The position numbers and the translations under genes were made by a program. Positions 43,659 through 52,786 of a DNA stretch of 55,663 nt are shown in pieces. This DNA comes from Gemmatimonadota bacterium. Lineage in GTDB: Bacteria; Gemmatimonadota; Gemmatimonadetes; Longimicrobiales; Gaopeijiaceae. The notes below the pieces were generated by a model. The model was not told the origin of the DNA and did no database searches. It saw only the letters and a program-made list of their open reading frames with translations. The stretch spans positions 1 to 55,663 of the forward strand of contig DQPL01000040.1 of the NCBI GenBank assembly GCA_015664885.1, read 5' to 3'. How positions within the stretch are numbered: position 1 is the stretch's first letter; the number at the start of each line of letters is the position of its first letter.

Positions 43659-45296
43659 TTGTCGGCCAAACCCAAGCCAATCCACGTGCCCAAGAGCTCA
43701 GCGCCCGACGCAGTCGCACTCGAGGTCTTTCGACATCTCTTCACTGCGTTGGCGGAAGAAATGGGCGCCGCTTTGAAACGCGCGTCGTTCTCGCCGAACA
43801 TCAAGGAGCGTCAGGACTACTCGTGCGCGCTCTTCAACCCCACGGGGTCCGCGGTCGCGGTCGGCGACCACATGCCGGTACACCTGGGCGCGATGCCGAT
43901 GAGCGTGGAGGCGGCCCTCGAGGAACTCGGAAGCCTGGACCCTGGCGACGTGGTATGTGTCAACGATCCGTTCCGGGGCGGAACCCACCTTCCGGATATC
44001 ACGCTCATCTCTGCAGTGCACGACCCGCAGACCCGCCTGCTCGGTTACGTCGCTTCGCGCGCGCACCACAGTGACGTGGGCGGCTCCACGCCCGGATCGA
44101 TGCCACTCGCGAGAGAAATCTTCGAGGAGGGCATTCGCATCCCTCCGGTACGGCTGTACAGGGCGGGGGTCTTGAATGAGGAACTCTGGAAGCTGCTGCT
44201 CGCCAATGTGCGCACGCCGGTGGAGCGCGCCGGGGACCTCGACGCGCAGCTCGGCGCGTTGCACGCGGGTTCGAAGCGACTGCTGGAAATCGCGGAGCGG
44301 CGAGGCGTCGACGACACGCTCGCGGCCATGGACGCGCTCATCAAGTACGCCGACCGCCTGGTCGAGGCCGGTGTCGAGCAAATTCCGGATGGACGGTACG
44401 AGGCCGAAGACTTCATGGAAGATGACGGTTTCGCTTCGGGGCCGGTCCCGATCCAGGTCGCGCTGACCGTGCGAGGGCGAACACTCGACATAGACTTCAC
44501 CGGGACGTCGCCTCAGGTGCCCGGGGGTATCAACGCGGTCGCAGCCATCACGTCTTCGGCCACTCGCTACGTCGTGCGCTGCGTCGTGGAAGCGCTGCTC
44601 GGTGAGCCGCTCCCGGCGGGAGGCGGCTCGATGTCCTCGGTCACGCTTGAGCTGCCCGCAGAGTCCCTGGTAAACGCGGCGCTGCCGGCGTCGGTCGCGG
44701 CCGGGAACGTCGAAACGAGTCAGCGCATCACCGACGTGCTCATGCGGGCCTTCGGAGTCGCGCTGCCCGAACACATGCCGGCGCTGTCTCAAGGCACGAT
44801 GAACAACACCACGGTGGGTGGCATCGACCCCCGCAACGGCAAGGCCTTCGCGTACTACGAGACCGTGGGGGGAGGCATGGGCGCGGGCCCGACGGGGCCT
44901 GGCCTCTCCGGCGTGCACTGCCACATGTCCAACTCGCTCAACACGCCAGTCGAGGCGCTCGAGCACGCATATCCCTACCGCGTGACGCAGTACGGCATCC
45001 GCCGGGGCTCGGGTGGCGCGGGGCTCCACCGAGGCGGGGACGGCCTGCGGCGCGACCTCATGCTGCTGGGCCCTGCCCGTGTGGCGCTTCTGTGTGAACG
45101 ACGAACCGTCGGTCCGTCCGGCGCCCAGGGCGGTGAAGACGGTGCGCCCGGAGAAAACGTACTCATCCGCGATGGCGTGGAGGAGCATCTTCCCGGGAAG
45201 ACGACATTCTCAGTCCGCGCGGGCGACGTGATCAGCATCCGTTCGCCTGGCGGTGGCGGCTGGGGCGTGGCTCCAGAAACGTCCTCTCAACCCTGA
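43659..45296 (+). CDS. Hydantoinase B/oxoprolinase-family protein (HyuB)
   Basis: 545 residues. Family marks include FSPNIKERQDYSCALFNPTG, DPGDVVCVNDPFRGGTHLPD, ASRAHHSDVGGSTPGSMPLA, GNVETSQRITDVLMRAFGVA and GGMGAGPTGPGLSGVHCHMS, as in the beta subunit of N-methylhydantoinase, acetone carboxylase and 5-oxoprolinase. A matching alpha subunit (HyuA) is not next to it, so either the partner is encoded elsewhere or this protein functions differently. The start is a TTG at 43659 without a clear ribosome site. The next gene begins four bases after the stop. Confidence 0.85.
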   Translation: MSAKPKPIHVPKSSAPDAVALEVFRHLFTALAEEMGAALKRASFSPNIKERQDYSCALFNPTGSAVAVGDHMPVHLGAMPMSVEAALEELGSLDPGDVVCVNDPFRGGTHLPDITLISAVHDPQTRLLGYVASRAHHSDVGGSTPGSMPLAREIFEEGIRIPPVRLYRAGVLNEELWKLLLANVRTPVERAGDLDAQLGALHAGSKRLLEIAERRGVDDTLAAMDALIKYADRLVEAGVEQIPDGRYEAEDFMEDDGFASGPVPIQVALTVRGRTLDIDFTGTSPQVPGGINAVAAITSSATRYVVRCVVEALLGEPLPAGGGSMSSVTLELPAESLVNAALPASVAAGNVETSQRITDVLMRAFGVALPEHMPALSQGTMNNTTVGGIDPRNGKAFAYYETVGGGMGAGPTGPGLSGVHCHMSNSLNTPVEALEHAYPYRVTQYGIRRGSGGAGLHRGGDGLRRDLMLLGPARVALLCERRTVGPSGAQGGEDGAPGENVLIRDGVEEHLPGKTTFSVRAGDVISIRSPGGGGWGVAPETSSQP

Positions 45297-45299
45297 ATC

Positions 45300-45716
45300 A
45301 TGAGTGCTCTAATCCGTTTTTCCGCCATCTGCGACGACGCTCGTCCGACCCCCGAGGGGAAGATCGACTTGCACGGTGTGTACAGCGACCTCTCCGCGCC
45401 GGGATTTCCAGCGAAGCAGGACAAGCTGGTGCTGGTGCTCGTGCTCGAGTGGGCTCCGAGCGATGAGGGTCGTTACCTCTTCAAGGCCGACCTGGAGGAC
45501 GACGAGGGCAACATCTCGCTCACCATCGAAGGCGAGACCGAGGTGCGCGTGCCGGCGCCGGGCCACCCCCCGTCGCGGAGCCAACTCATCATGCCCATGG
45601 AAGGCGTCGTCTTTCCGCACGCCGGGCAGTACACCTTCCGCGTCAAGGTCAAAGGACAGACGCTCCAGGGCCCTGGAGTCTTCCTCATCGAGGCCGACGA
45701 GGCCGTGCAGGCGTGA
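45300..45716 (+). CDS. DUF6941-like protein
   Basis: 138 residues, mainly beta. ALIRFSAICDDARPTPEGKI, DLHGVYSDLSAPGFPAKQDK, GNISLTIEGETEVRVPA and QYTFRVKVKGQTLQGPGVFL match the pattern of small proteins that open with a C-D-D followed by G-K-x-x-L-x-G-V-Y/F. They are found widely in bacteria and have no known function. It starts at the ATG at 45300 three bases after the hydantoinase-like stop and overlaps the next gene (GTGA), so all are in one operon. Confidence 0.65.
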   Translation: MSALIRFSAICDDARPTPEGKIDLHGVYSDLSAPGFPAKQDKLVLVLVLEWAPSDEGRYLFKADLEDDEGNISLTIEGETEVRVPAPGHPPSRSQLIMPMEGVVFPHAGQYTFRVKVKGQTLQGPGVFLIEADEAVQA

Positions 45717-46492
45717 CCCTGGGCGTCGTCGAGGGATACGAAGTCCACGTCGCCGTCGCCTGGCAGGGCTTCGTATGGTCCGCGGGCGCGGACTGGCTCG
45801 CCGCCACCCTCGCGGGGGGCACCACTCTGCACGAATGGGCGGCTGGGCATGACCGCATCGCGTCCTCCGCTGGCCGCGGGACAGTCCACGCGGTTCCGGC
45901 CCCCACGCTCGGTCCGGATGGCCGCGAGCGCTGGGCGGTGCGTCATTACCGCAGGGGCGGCTCGGTCGCACGGTACCTCGACGATCGATACCTGGCCGGG
46001 GGGGACAGCCGTCCAGTGCGCGAGCTGAAGGCGAGCGTGGAAGCCCGGAAACGGGGAGTACCGACACCGGCGGTCATGGCCGGGGCCACCTACTCGGCCG
46101 GCATATTCTATCGAGCCGACATTGCGACCGAGCTCATCCCCGACGCGAAGAGTCTGAGGCACGTGCTCTTCGGGGGCAGCGCAGGCCCGATCGATGCCGA
46201 GACGGCTCTTCACCTCGCTGGGAAGGTGGTGCGCAGGCTGGAAGAGGCTCTTGTCCTGCATCCCGACGTCAACGCAGGCAACATCCTGCTTCGCAGTCAC
46301 CTCGGCGGGACCGAGGCGCACGTGATCGACCTAGATCGCTGCAACGTCCTGAGCCAGGAGCCCGGTCGGCCCTACCACTTCATGCGCGCGCGGCTCGAGC
46401 GATCCCTGCGAAGGCTCGCTGAGCGGCACGCGGTTGAACTATCGGACGGATGTTGGCGAGCGCTCCGCGACGGATTCGGCGCCAGCTCGTGA
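45713..46492 (+). CDS. Kdo/LPS kinase-like (WaaP/KdkA family) protein
   Basis: 259 residues from the GTG at 45713. It is a small protein-kinase-like fold: WAVRHYRRGGSVARYLDDRY with the ATP-site Lys/Arg region, RELKASVEARKRGVPTPAVM, RADIATELIPDAKSLRHVLF, then the catalytic HPDVNAGNILLRSHLGGTEA (H-P-D-x-N-x-x-N) and VIDLDRCNVLSQ (D-x-D). These are the residues of 3-deoxy-D-manno-octulosonate and heptose kinases. It is coupled to a GT9 heptosyltransferase-like gene by a GTGA overlap, which supports an LPS core role. Confidence 0.8.
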   Translation: MTLGVVEGYEVHVAVAWQGFVWSAGADWLAATLAGGTTLHEWAAGHDRIASSAGRGTVHAVPAPTLGPDGRERWAVRHYRRGGSVARYLDDRYLAGGDSRPVRELKASVEARKRGVPTPAVMAGATYSAGIFYRADIATELIPDAKSLRHVLFGGSAGPIDAETALHLAGKVVRRLEEALVLHPDVNAGNILLRSHLGGTEAHVIDLDRCNVLSQEPGRPYHFMRARLERSLRRLAERHAVELSDGCWRALRDGFGASS

Positions 46493-47535
46493 CCTGGTCG
46501 GGACCTCAACCTCGCGAAGTCTGCATCGTGATGCTCTCCGCGCTCGGCGACGCGGTACACGTGCTGCCGGTGGCCAACGCGCTCAAACGAGCATGGCCCG
46601 AGTGTCGCATCACATGGGTGATCCAGCCGCTTCCACACCAGCTCGTGGAGGACCATCCGGCGATCGACGACTTCGTCGTCTTCCACCGACGGCCTGGGAT
46701 GGCGGGGTTGAGAGCGTTCCTGGAGCTCCGGCGCCAGATGGCCGGACGCCACTTCGATCTGCTCATCGGACTGCAGGTCTACTTCAAGGCAGGCGTGATC
46801 ACGGCGCTCGTGAGCGCGGACGTGAAGCTCGGTTTTGATCGCGCGCGCGCGCGGGACGCTCAGTGGCTCTTCACGAACCGGCGCATCCCCGCCCGAGGCC
46901 AACGTCACGTTCAGGATCAGTACTTCGAGTTCTTGCAGTACCTGGGCGTCGACCCCCAGCCATTGACATGGGACCTCGGCCTTTCCCAGCAGGAGCGCAC
47001 TGCGCAGACCACCTTCTTCAATGAGCTCGATCGTCCGGCCTGCGCGGTCGTGCTGGGCACGAGCAAGCTCGAGAAGAATTGGAGCGCCGACGGTTATGCG
47101 CGGGTGCTGGAGCAGGTCGAGAGCGAGCACGGTCTGCGGCCGGTCATCATTGGCGGCCCCTCACCTGTGGAGCGGCGCATCGCGGACCAAGTGCTCTCCG
47201 CGACAGGAGCAAACGTCGTCGACGCACTCGGCGACGACCTCAGAAAACTCGTCTGGATTCTCGATGGCAGCGCCCTGCTCATCAGCCCCGATACCGGGCC
47301 GTTGCACATCAGCCGCGCGCTCGGCACCCCGGTCGTCGGCCTGTACGGCTACACGAACCCGAAGCGCTCGGGACCGTATGGCGCTTTCGAGGACCTGATC
47401 GTGGACGGGTACGCCGAATACCCTGGCGAGCAATATCCGGTCACGTCGACGTATCGCGACGGCATGGAACGCATCACTGTGGACGGCGTGTTGCAGAAGG
47501 TGTCGCTCGCAATGCAGCGGTACGTGAAACGTTAG
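46489..47535 (+). CDS. Glycosyltransferase family 9 (heptosyltransferase-like)
   Basis: 348 residues from the GTG at 46489, overlapping the kinase-like gene's stop; an upstream TTG-type extension is less likely. EVCIVMLSALGDAVHVLPVA is the GT9 N-terminal acceptor-side motif, VVLGTSKLEKNWSADGYARV and RPVIIGGPSPVERRIADQVL line the nucleotide-sugar site, and LLISPDTGPLHISRALGTPV with GLYGYTNPKRSGPYGAFEDL is the conserved D-x-G-x-x-H and G-P region. It would transfer ADP-heptose or a related sugar to lipid A-core. Probably inner-membrane-associated on the cytoplasmic side. Confidence 0.88.
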   Translation: MTWSGPQPREVCIVMLSALGDAVHVLPVANALKRAWPECRITWVIQPLPHQLVEDHPAIDDFVVFHRRPGMAGLRAFLELRRQMAGRHFDLLIGLQVYFKAGVITALVSADVKLGFDRARARDAQWLFTNRRIPARGQRHVQDQYFEFLQYLGVDPQPLTWDLGLSQQERTAQTTFFNELDRPACAVVLGTSKLEKNWSADGYARVLEQVESEHGLRPVIIGGPSPVERRIADQVLSATGANVVDALGDDLRKLVWILDGSALLISPDTGPLHISRALGTPVVGLYGYTNPKRSGPYGAFEDLIVDGYAEYPGEQYPVTSTYRDGMERITVDGVLQKVSLAMQRYVKR

Positions 47536-47570
47536 CCACCCTTGGTTGCCACCCACCTAGAGGACACAAC

Positions 47571-47654
47571 ATGTCGGACACCGCTGCCGAAGAGGCGCAG
47601 GGCCTCGCGTGGGAAAAGGTCCTGGAACCATTGGTGCTGCGCTCTCTCTTCTGA
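47571..47654 (+). CDS. Possible 27-residue peptide gene
   Basis: An ATG after GAGGACACAAC opens a 27-codon frame (MSDTAAEEAQGLAWEKVLEP and VLRSLF) ending in TGA. The beginning is good enough for a real start but the protein is far too short for any domain I know, so it may be a truncated gene or chance. It lies between the GT9 gene and the convergent methyltransferase-like gene. Confidence 0.3.
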   Translation: MSDTAAEEAQGLAWEKVLEPLVLRSLF

Positions 47655-47665
47655 ATGGTTAGGCC

Positions 47666-48208
47666 TCAGCCGAGCCACATCGGTTTCGTCGCGAGGAACG
47701 CGAACGCGGCACCCGCCCCGAGCAGGGCCTCCCATTCATTGTTGCGCATGTACTGGCCCACGCGGAAGCCACCGTCCAGGTCGAGCTGCTCCGGTCGATA
47801 CTTGGTCAGCCTGGGCACGAACGCCGGCACATTCTTCGCGTAGTGTAAGAAGGGCTGCCCGAAGAGTTCGGTGAGCAGCTCGATTTCTCCGGACATCGTG
47901 CGCGCGTAGACGGGACCGTAGAAGGCGAAGAAAAGCGTGGGCCAGATCCAATGCCCGCCAGCGAGCGTCACACCGAGGCCGACAAAAAGGCTGCCGATGT
48001 ACAGCGGATTTCGCGTGTACGCGTACGGCCCGGACGTGGTGAGGTCCTCGTCTTTGCGGATGGTGCCGGCGGCCCAACCGCGAATGAGCAGGCCCATCGC
48101 GGCGAGCGCAGCGCCAATCGCGAGCAATCCTGTGGTGGGCTGCGCGAACCAGAGGAAGGGGAGGCCGAGCAGCCAGACCATCTTGGTCCGGATCCGTCTC
48201 ATCCCCAT
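47666..48208 (-). CDS. Isoprenylcysteine/phosphatidylethanolamine methyltransferase-like membrane protein
   Basis: 180 residues with four to five hydrophobic segments and the ICMT/PEMT hallmark: GPYAYTRNPLYIGSLFVGLG, an N-P-x-Y-x-G-x-x-x-x-x-x-G motif for SAM binding, followed by GHWIWPTLFFAFYGPVYART and EIELLTELFGQPFLHYAKNV. Bacterial members methylate isoprenoid, lipid or small-molecule acceptors. Here it ends the long leftward envelope operon, 10 bases after the DUF3108 gene, suggesting a lipid target. The ATG at 48208 is the start used. Confidence 0.8.
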   Translation of the reverse strand: MGMRRIRTKMVWLLGLPFLWFAQPTTGLLAIGAALAAMGLLIRGWAAGTIRKDEDLTTSGPYAYTRNPLYIGSLFVGLGVTLAGGHWIWPTLFFAFYGPVYARTMSGEIELLTELFGQPFLHYAKNVPAFVPRLTKYRPEQLDLDGGFRVGQYMRNNEWEALLGAGAAFAFLATKPMWLG

Positions 48209-48218
48209 CGGATCGCCG

Positions 48219-49151
48219 TTACTGTCGACCCACGTCGGCGGCGGCCTGTGCCCGGGCCTCCCTAGCCTGCGCGGCCTCCGCCCTCGAGTCGGCGTTCAGC
48301 GGCACGCCAGGCTGATAGTCCTTGAGGTACAACTCCAGCGCGCCCGGGAAGCCCTGGATGTTGCTCTTCATGTACACCATGAGCCGACGGTCGTCGTCGC
48401 TGAAGTAGATCTCCGCCTCACCGCCGTCGGAGAACAAGCCAGACGTCTGGATGATCGGCTGCACCACGATGCAGTCGAACTCACCTCCGTCGACCTTCTT
48501 CCGTTCCTTGCGCAGCACCCGAATCTGGACGGGGTTGCCGTCTTGCTTGAAGTATCGCGATAGCGTGTACGTCTTCCCCACCTCGAGATCCATCTGGCGT
48601 AGGAAATAGATCATGGAGATGTCGTCGAGCGGGAGCGACGAACCGAGGGTGCCGGACTTGTCTTTCTCCCCTTCTTCCTTGTCCTCGTTGTCCCAAATGC
48701 CCTGTTCGGGATAGAACTCGTAGTGGCGGGTCGCGTGGTAACGCACCTGATTCATCTCGCGCAAAAACCGCCAGCTCTGCAGCGTGCTCACGTCGAAGAA
48801 GGTGGTATAGATGTCGTGCACTTTGAGGCCCAGCATGCCGGCGTCGATCTCCATCACAGCACGGTAGGTTTCGTTTCCACGCACGGTGTCGAGTGCCTCG
48901 ACCGTCATGTGGCCTTCGCCAACGTCGAACCAGCCGATTTCGACCCGATAGAGCATCTGCTCTCCGGGTCCGAACGGGGCTGCTGCTGCGAGCTCTTGCG
49001 TCGGGTACTGGGCGTCCAGGCTGTCGAGAATCTCGGCAGAGTCGCGTGCGTCCACATTCTCTTGCGCCCACCCCGACGGCGGAACAACGAGCGCAGACAG
49101 CACCAAGCCGCCAAGCAAGGACCACTTCGCGCGCAAGACACCGGCGCTCAT
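48219..49151 (-). CDS. Exported DUF3108-domain protein
   Basis: 310 residues from the ATG at 49151, overlapping the GT2 stop (ATGA). A Sec signal (MSAGVLRAKWSLLGGLVLSA through WAQE) precedes a DUF3108 beta domain: GEQMLYRVEIGWFDVGEGHM, GLKVHDIYTTFFDVSTLQSW, RFLREMNQVRYHATRHYEFY, DDISMIYFLRQMDLEVGKTY and GEAEIYFSDDDRRLMVYMKS. The C-terminus is Ala/Arg-rich. DUF3108 proteins are periplasmic or outer-membrane-associated, function unknown. Its location between a glycosyltransferase and a methyltransferase gene fits lipid or polysaccharide handling at the outer membrane. Confidence 0.8.
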   Translation of the reverse strand: MSAGVLRAKWSLLGGLVLSALVVPPSGWAQENVDARDSAEILDSLDAQYPTQELAAAAPFGPGEQMLYRVEIGWFDVGEGHMTVEALDTVRGNETYRAVMEIDAGMLGLKVHDIYTTFFDVSTLQSWRFLREMNQVRYHATRHYEFYPEQGIWDNEDKEEGEKDKSGTLGSSLPLDDISMIYFLRQMDLEVGKTYTLSRYFKQDGNPVQIRVLRKERKKVDGGEFDCIVVQPIIQTSGLFSDGGEAEIYFSDDDRRLMVYMKSNIQGFPGALELYLKDYQPGVPLNADSRAEAAQAREARAQAAADVGRQ

Positions 49152-50014
49152 GCGGTCCCCGTTTCGGGCGCAGACCACAGAGTGCCACCTCGCAGCCGAG
49201 CTAAATCCATGAACGTCTTCAAAGGTTTGAAGCGAGACTCACGCTGCTGTAGATCGTAGCGGAGTCCGAGCGGCGACTCGGCGATGCGGCGCGCGTGCGG
49301 CGCGAGTCTGCCGAGCAGCTCAACGTTGGAAGCCCACCCCTCCGACTCCAGGAGCCGCTGCTCAACCGGCCGGTCTCGCAGAGCCTTCTTGAGCACGATC
49401 ACCCTGTAGGCGCGCAAGCCGCTCAGGGGGTCCGACACAGGCGCCCGAGCGACCACACCGCGAAGAAGCGCGCGAGAAAGCAGTCGAACCAGGCGAACCC
49501 GGCGCGGCAGCGAGTGATCACCCTGCTCCATGGCTCCCGCGACGATGTCGGCCCCGCCCTCGAGCACCCTTATGAGCCCCACGATGTCCTCGGGATCTTC
49601 CGTGAAGTCTCCCTGCAAGACGACGGCGCAATCTCGTTTTGGATAGGGCGCCTCCTTCACGACGTGACGGAGCAGCTTCTCCACCGAAGCGCTGTAGCCG
49701 ATCCGCTCTTTGGACCCTAGGACCGCTAGCGGTACGGAGCGCTTATAGCGTTGCAGCACCTCCTGGGTATCGTCGGTCGATGCATCGTCGTGCACAACGA
49801 GCCGGTAGTCCCGGTCGAATTCGCCCAGAACGCGACGCACCTTCCACAGAAGGACGCCGACCGTCGGAGCTTCGTTGTGCGCTGGAATGCAGACGTAGAT
49901 CACGCGCTTTTGCCGCCGTGAGGAATCGAAACAACCCCTGGTCGGTGCACGGAATCCCCAACCACCGATCGAACGCTTATACCGGGAGGTACGAGCGCGG
50001 TTCCTAAGTTCCAT
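49148..50014 (-). CDS. Family 2 glycosyltransferase (dolichyl-phosphate mannosyltransferase-like)
   Basis: Up to 288 residues. The GT-A core begins VIYVCIPAHNEAPTVGVLLW and continues RLVVHDDASTDDTQEVLQRY with the nucleotide-binding D-D-A-S-T-D and CAVVLQGDFTEDPEDIVGLI with a Q-G-D-F-T-E-D catalytic region. The first 37 residues look non-conserved and the GTG at the V of VIYVC is a possible true start. There is no membrane anchor apart from a short basic C-terminal region. It lies 7 bases from the acyltransferase gene and overlaps the DUF3108 gene. It probably transfers a sugar to an isoprenoid phosphate or lipid; the donor is not determined. Confidence 0.82.
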   Translation of the reverse strand: MELRNRARTSRYKRSIGGWGFRAPTRGCFDSSRRQKRVIYVCIPAHNEAPTVGVLLWKVRRVLGEFDRDYRLVVHDDASTDDTQEVLQRYKRSVPLAVLGSKERIGYSASVEKLLRHVVKEAPYPKRDCAVVLQGDFTEDPEDIVGLIRVLEGGADIVAGAMEQGDHSLPRRVRLVRLLSRALLRGVVARAPVSDPLSGLRAYRVIVLKKALRDRPVEQRLLESEGWASNVELLGRLAPHARRIAESPLGLRYDLQQRESRFKPLKTFMDLARLRGGTLWSAPETGTA

Positions 50015-50021
50015 TGTTCCG

Positions 50022-50933
50022 TTACGATTCTGCCAGCTCCGCTTCAGGGCGCTTTTTCCATCGCTTGTGCTGCCAGAAGTACTGCTCCGGGGCCTCCCCT
50101 ATCGCTTGCTCCAACGCCGCCGTGTGGACCTCGGTCAGCGCCTGCACGTCCGCATCGAGGCTGCCGGACGGCTGGAAGTCGATGGGGCGCAACTCGACCG
50201 TGTACTCTTGCTTCCAGCCCGGATCACGAAGCGGGATGCCCAAGAACATGGGAGCGCCCGTGCGTAGCGCGAACAGCGCCGGGCCACGCGCCGTCGAGGC
50301 CATCTTCCCGAAGAACGGCACGAAGATGCCGCCGCGATGGGCGTTCTGATCGGCCAGCATCGCGACCACGCGTCCCGCCCGCAGACTTCGCAATACAGCT
50401 CGCGGAGCCTCGTCCACGTCGATGACACCCATCCCGATTCGCTCGCGCGCCTCGATCAACGAGGCGCCGAACCGCGAATTGGCCATGCTCTTCGCGACCG
50501 CATCCAAGGCAACCCCCCTCGCGGTGAAACCCGCGGCACAGAACTCCCAGTTGCCGAGGTGGCCGGTCATGAGCACCACACCCTTGCCCTGCTCGACGGC
50601 TGCCAAGAACGCGTCGAAGCCGACCATGTTCGTGCGCGACAGAATCTTGTCGCGGTCCAGCCGGGTGAGCCGGAAGGTGGCCATCCACTCACGTGCGAGA
50701 TGTACGTAGCTGGAGCACGCCACACGATCCCTCCAACGCCGGGGCCGCTCGGGGAAGGCGAGCACGAGGTGCTCATCGACCACGCCGCGACGAATCCGGA
50801 GCACGCTACCGGCCAGCCAACCCAGGAAGGTCGCGAGCGCCACGGCACCCATCTCAGGTATCACGAAGAAGAGCGCCGTCACCACGCTGAAGGCTCCGTA
50901 CTCCAACCGATGCCTGAGAGGTTTCGCGCTCAC
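50022..50933 (-). CDS. Lysophospholipid/lipid A acyltransferase (LpxL/HtrB-like)
   Basis: 303 residues with an N-terminal hydrophobic stretch (FSVVTALFFVIPEMGAVALA), the catalytic H-x(4)-D/E region LMTGHLGNWEFCAAGFTARG, GVIDVDEAPRAVLRSLRAGR and VAMLADQNAHRGGIFVPFFG carrying the D-Q-N substrate-binding motif, and a C-terminal EQAIGEAPEQYFWQHKRWKK, typical for LpxL/LpxM. It adds secondary acyl chains to lipid A. It overlaps the MsbA-like stop (GTGA), consistent with lipid A maturation and export from one operon. Confidence 0.85.
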   Translation of the reverse strand: MSAKPLRHRLEYGAFSVVTALFFVIPEMGAVALATFLGWLAGSVLRIRRGVVDEHLVLAFPERPRRWRDRVACSSYVHLAREWMATFRLTRLDRDKILSRTNMVGFDAFLAAVEQGKGVVLMTGHLGNWEFCAAGFTARGVALDAVAKSMANSRFGASLIEARERIGMGVIDVDEAPRAVLRSLRAGRVVAMLADQNAHRGGIFVPFFGKMASTARGPALFALRTGAPMFLGIPLRDPGWKQEYTVELRPIDFQPSGSLDADVQALTEVHTAALEQAIGEAPEQYFWQHKRWKKRPEAELAES

Positions 50934-52786
50934 GTTGTGGCAGCCACGGTCCCTGTGTCGAACTGGAGGTCGTACAGGCGGCGGTAAAGCCCGGCCTGGG
51001 CGAGCAAGGTCGCGTGGTCACCGCGCTCGACTATGTGTCCTCCGTCCATGACGAGGATCTGGTCCGCGCTCTGTACGGTCGAGAGCCTGTGCGCGATCAC
51101 AAAGACCGTTCGGCCCTTCATGAGCCGGAGGGTCGCGTCCTGAATGAGGCGTTCCGATGCGGTGTCCAAGGCGCTGGTGGCCTCATCGAAGATGAGGATG
51201 GGTGGATCGCGCAGTAGAGCCCGGGCGATTGCAAGGCGCTGTCGCTGGCCGCCCGAGACCTCCACCCCTCGTTCGCCCACGAGCGTGTCGTATGCGTTGG
51301 GCATCTCGACAATGAACTCGTGCGCGTGGGCGGCGACCGCCGCGGCTTCGATTTCCACTTGAGACGCCTCGGGGCGCCCGTAGGCAATGTTCGCGCGCAC
51401 GGAGTCGTGGAAGAGAATCGTTTCTTGAGACACCACGCCCATGAGAGCCCTGAGATCCGCCACCCGTACATCGCGGATGTCGACGCCGTCGATCGTAATA
51501 CGACCCGAGCCTACATCGAAGAATCGGCCGAGCAAGTCGACGAGCGTCGTCTTGCCGGCACCGCTCGGTCCGACGAGCGCGACTACGTCGCCGCGGTCGA
51601 CGCTGAATGACACATCGCGGAGAACAGACTCACCTTCGCCGTATGCGAAGGAAACACGCTCGAACGCGATCTCCGATGCGAACGCTTCCATCCTCCGAGC
51701 ACCCGGTGCGTCTTTGATCTCGACCGGTGCGTCGAGAAACTCGAAAACGCGCTCCGCGGCCACGAGACCCGGCTGCGCGGTCGCCGGAAACTTGGCCACG
51801 TTCTTCACCGGTGCGTACAGCTTCATGGAGAGCGCGAGAAAACCAACAAAAAGGGGTCCGGTGAGGTCTCCCGCCACCACGAGCCGGGCACCAAACCAGA
51901 GCAAGATCACCGTACCGGTCGCCGCCAGCATCTCGGTCATGGGAGCCGCCAGCGCCCGCGCGAACTCGGCCCTGAGAAAGAGCCGATAGTAGTCCGCGGT
52001 CAGACCCCGGAAGCGCGCCTTCTCACGCAGTTCGGCGGACGACGATTTCACGAGCCGAATGCCAGCGAGCGTCTCTTGCACATGCGCGGTGACCTCCCCA
52101 CCCAAGTGCAGCACGCGGCGATCGCGCCGTCTCAGCACACTGACCAGGGGCCCCCAGATGATCATCGCCCCTGGGATCACCACAAACGCCGCCAGGGTCA
52201 GTCGCCATGAGATCAGGACCATGAAGAAGACCGCGACGCCGAACTCGAACAGCGCTGAGACGAGCTTCGAAAACTGGGCGGTCACGAGCGCCCGCATCTG
52301 TTCGACTTCCGTCGTGAGGCGGCTCACGATCTGGCCCATGCGCACGCGGCTGAAGAACGCCAGATCGAGCTCGACGAGGTGGTCGTACACCTCGTTACGC
52401 ACGTCCCGATTCACGTCCTGTTCCGCGCGTGCGACCAGATACGTGCGCGCGAAGTGGAAGAAGTTCTTCACCGCGAAGACGAGCAGAATCAGGATGATGA
52501 TGCGCCCGATCGCCACCAGTGGATCTCCGCAAAGGTCGACCCACCGGTAGACGCTCGCGTCGAGCAGGCCGTCCATGCCCGAAGCGCCCGTGGAGCACGA
52601 ACCGCCTCCGCTTACGAAGAGTGCCTCGATGAAAGGGATGAGCAAGACGTAGACCGATGCGTCGAGCACCGCGAAGAGCGCGGTGGCCACGATCGCCAGA
52701 AAGAGCACGCCCGCGTGCGGCCTCAGATATGACAGCACACGACGGTAGGGGGCCGCCCCAAACGACGCGGGCGCTTCGGCGCTCAT
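50930..52786 (-). CDS. MsbA-like ABC exporter (ATP-binding/permease half-transporter)
   Basis: 618 residues: six transmembrane helices (about 20-330) and a nucleotide-binding domain with Walker A LVGPSGAGKTTLVDLLGRFF, Q-loop GVVSQETILFHDSVRANIAY, signature VEVSGGQRQRLAIARALLRD, Walker B PPILIFDEATSALDTASERL and H-loop VFVIAHRLSTVQSAD. The architecture is a complete homodimeric exporter of the lipid A/multidrug type. Being flanked by an LpxL-like acyltransferase and a GT2 favours lipid A-like glycolipid export over drug efflux. It overlaps the PorX-like gene by 4 bases (ATGA). Confidence 0.88.
   Translation of the reverse strand: MSAEAPASFGAAPYRRVLSYLRPHAGVLFLAIVATALFAVLDASVYVLLIPFIEALFVSGGGSCSTGASGMDGLLDASVYRWVDLCGDPLVAIGRIIILILLVFAVKNFFHFARTYLVARAEQDVNRDVRNEVYDHLVELDLAFFSRVRMGQIVSRLTTEVEQMRALVTAQFSKLVSALFEFGVAVFFMVLISWRLTLAAFVVIPGAMIIWGPLVSVLRRRDRRVLHLGGEVTAHVQETLAGIRLVKSSSAELREKARFRGLTADYYRLFLRAEFARALAAPMTEMLAATGTVILLWFGARLVVAGDLTGPLFVGFLALSMKLYAPVKNVAKFPATAQPGLVAAERVFEFLDAPVEIKDAPGARRMEAFASEIAFERVSFAYGEGESVLRDVSFSVDRGDVVALVGPSGAGKTTLVDLLGRFFDVGSGRITIDGVDIRDVRVADLRALMGVVSQETILFHDSVRANIAYGRPEASQVEIEAAAVAAHAHEFIVEMPNAYDTLVGERGVEVSGGQRQRLAIARALLRDPPILIFDEATSALDTASERLIQDATLRLMKGRTVFVIAHRLSTVQSADQILVMDGGHIVERGDHATLLAQAGLYRRLYDLQFDTGTVAATT

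Noticed and set aside
43698-45188. Long open frame antisense to the hydantoinase-like gene
   Set aside because: It is Arg/His/Val-rich without any family pattern and is explained by the GC-rich third-position bias of the real gene.
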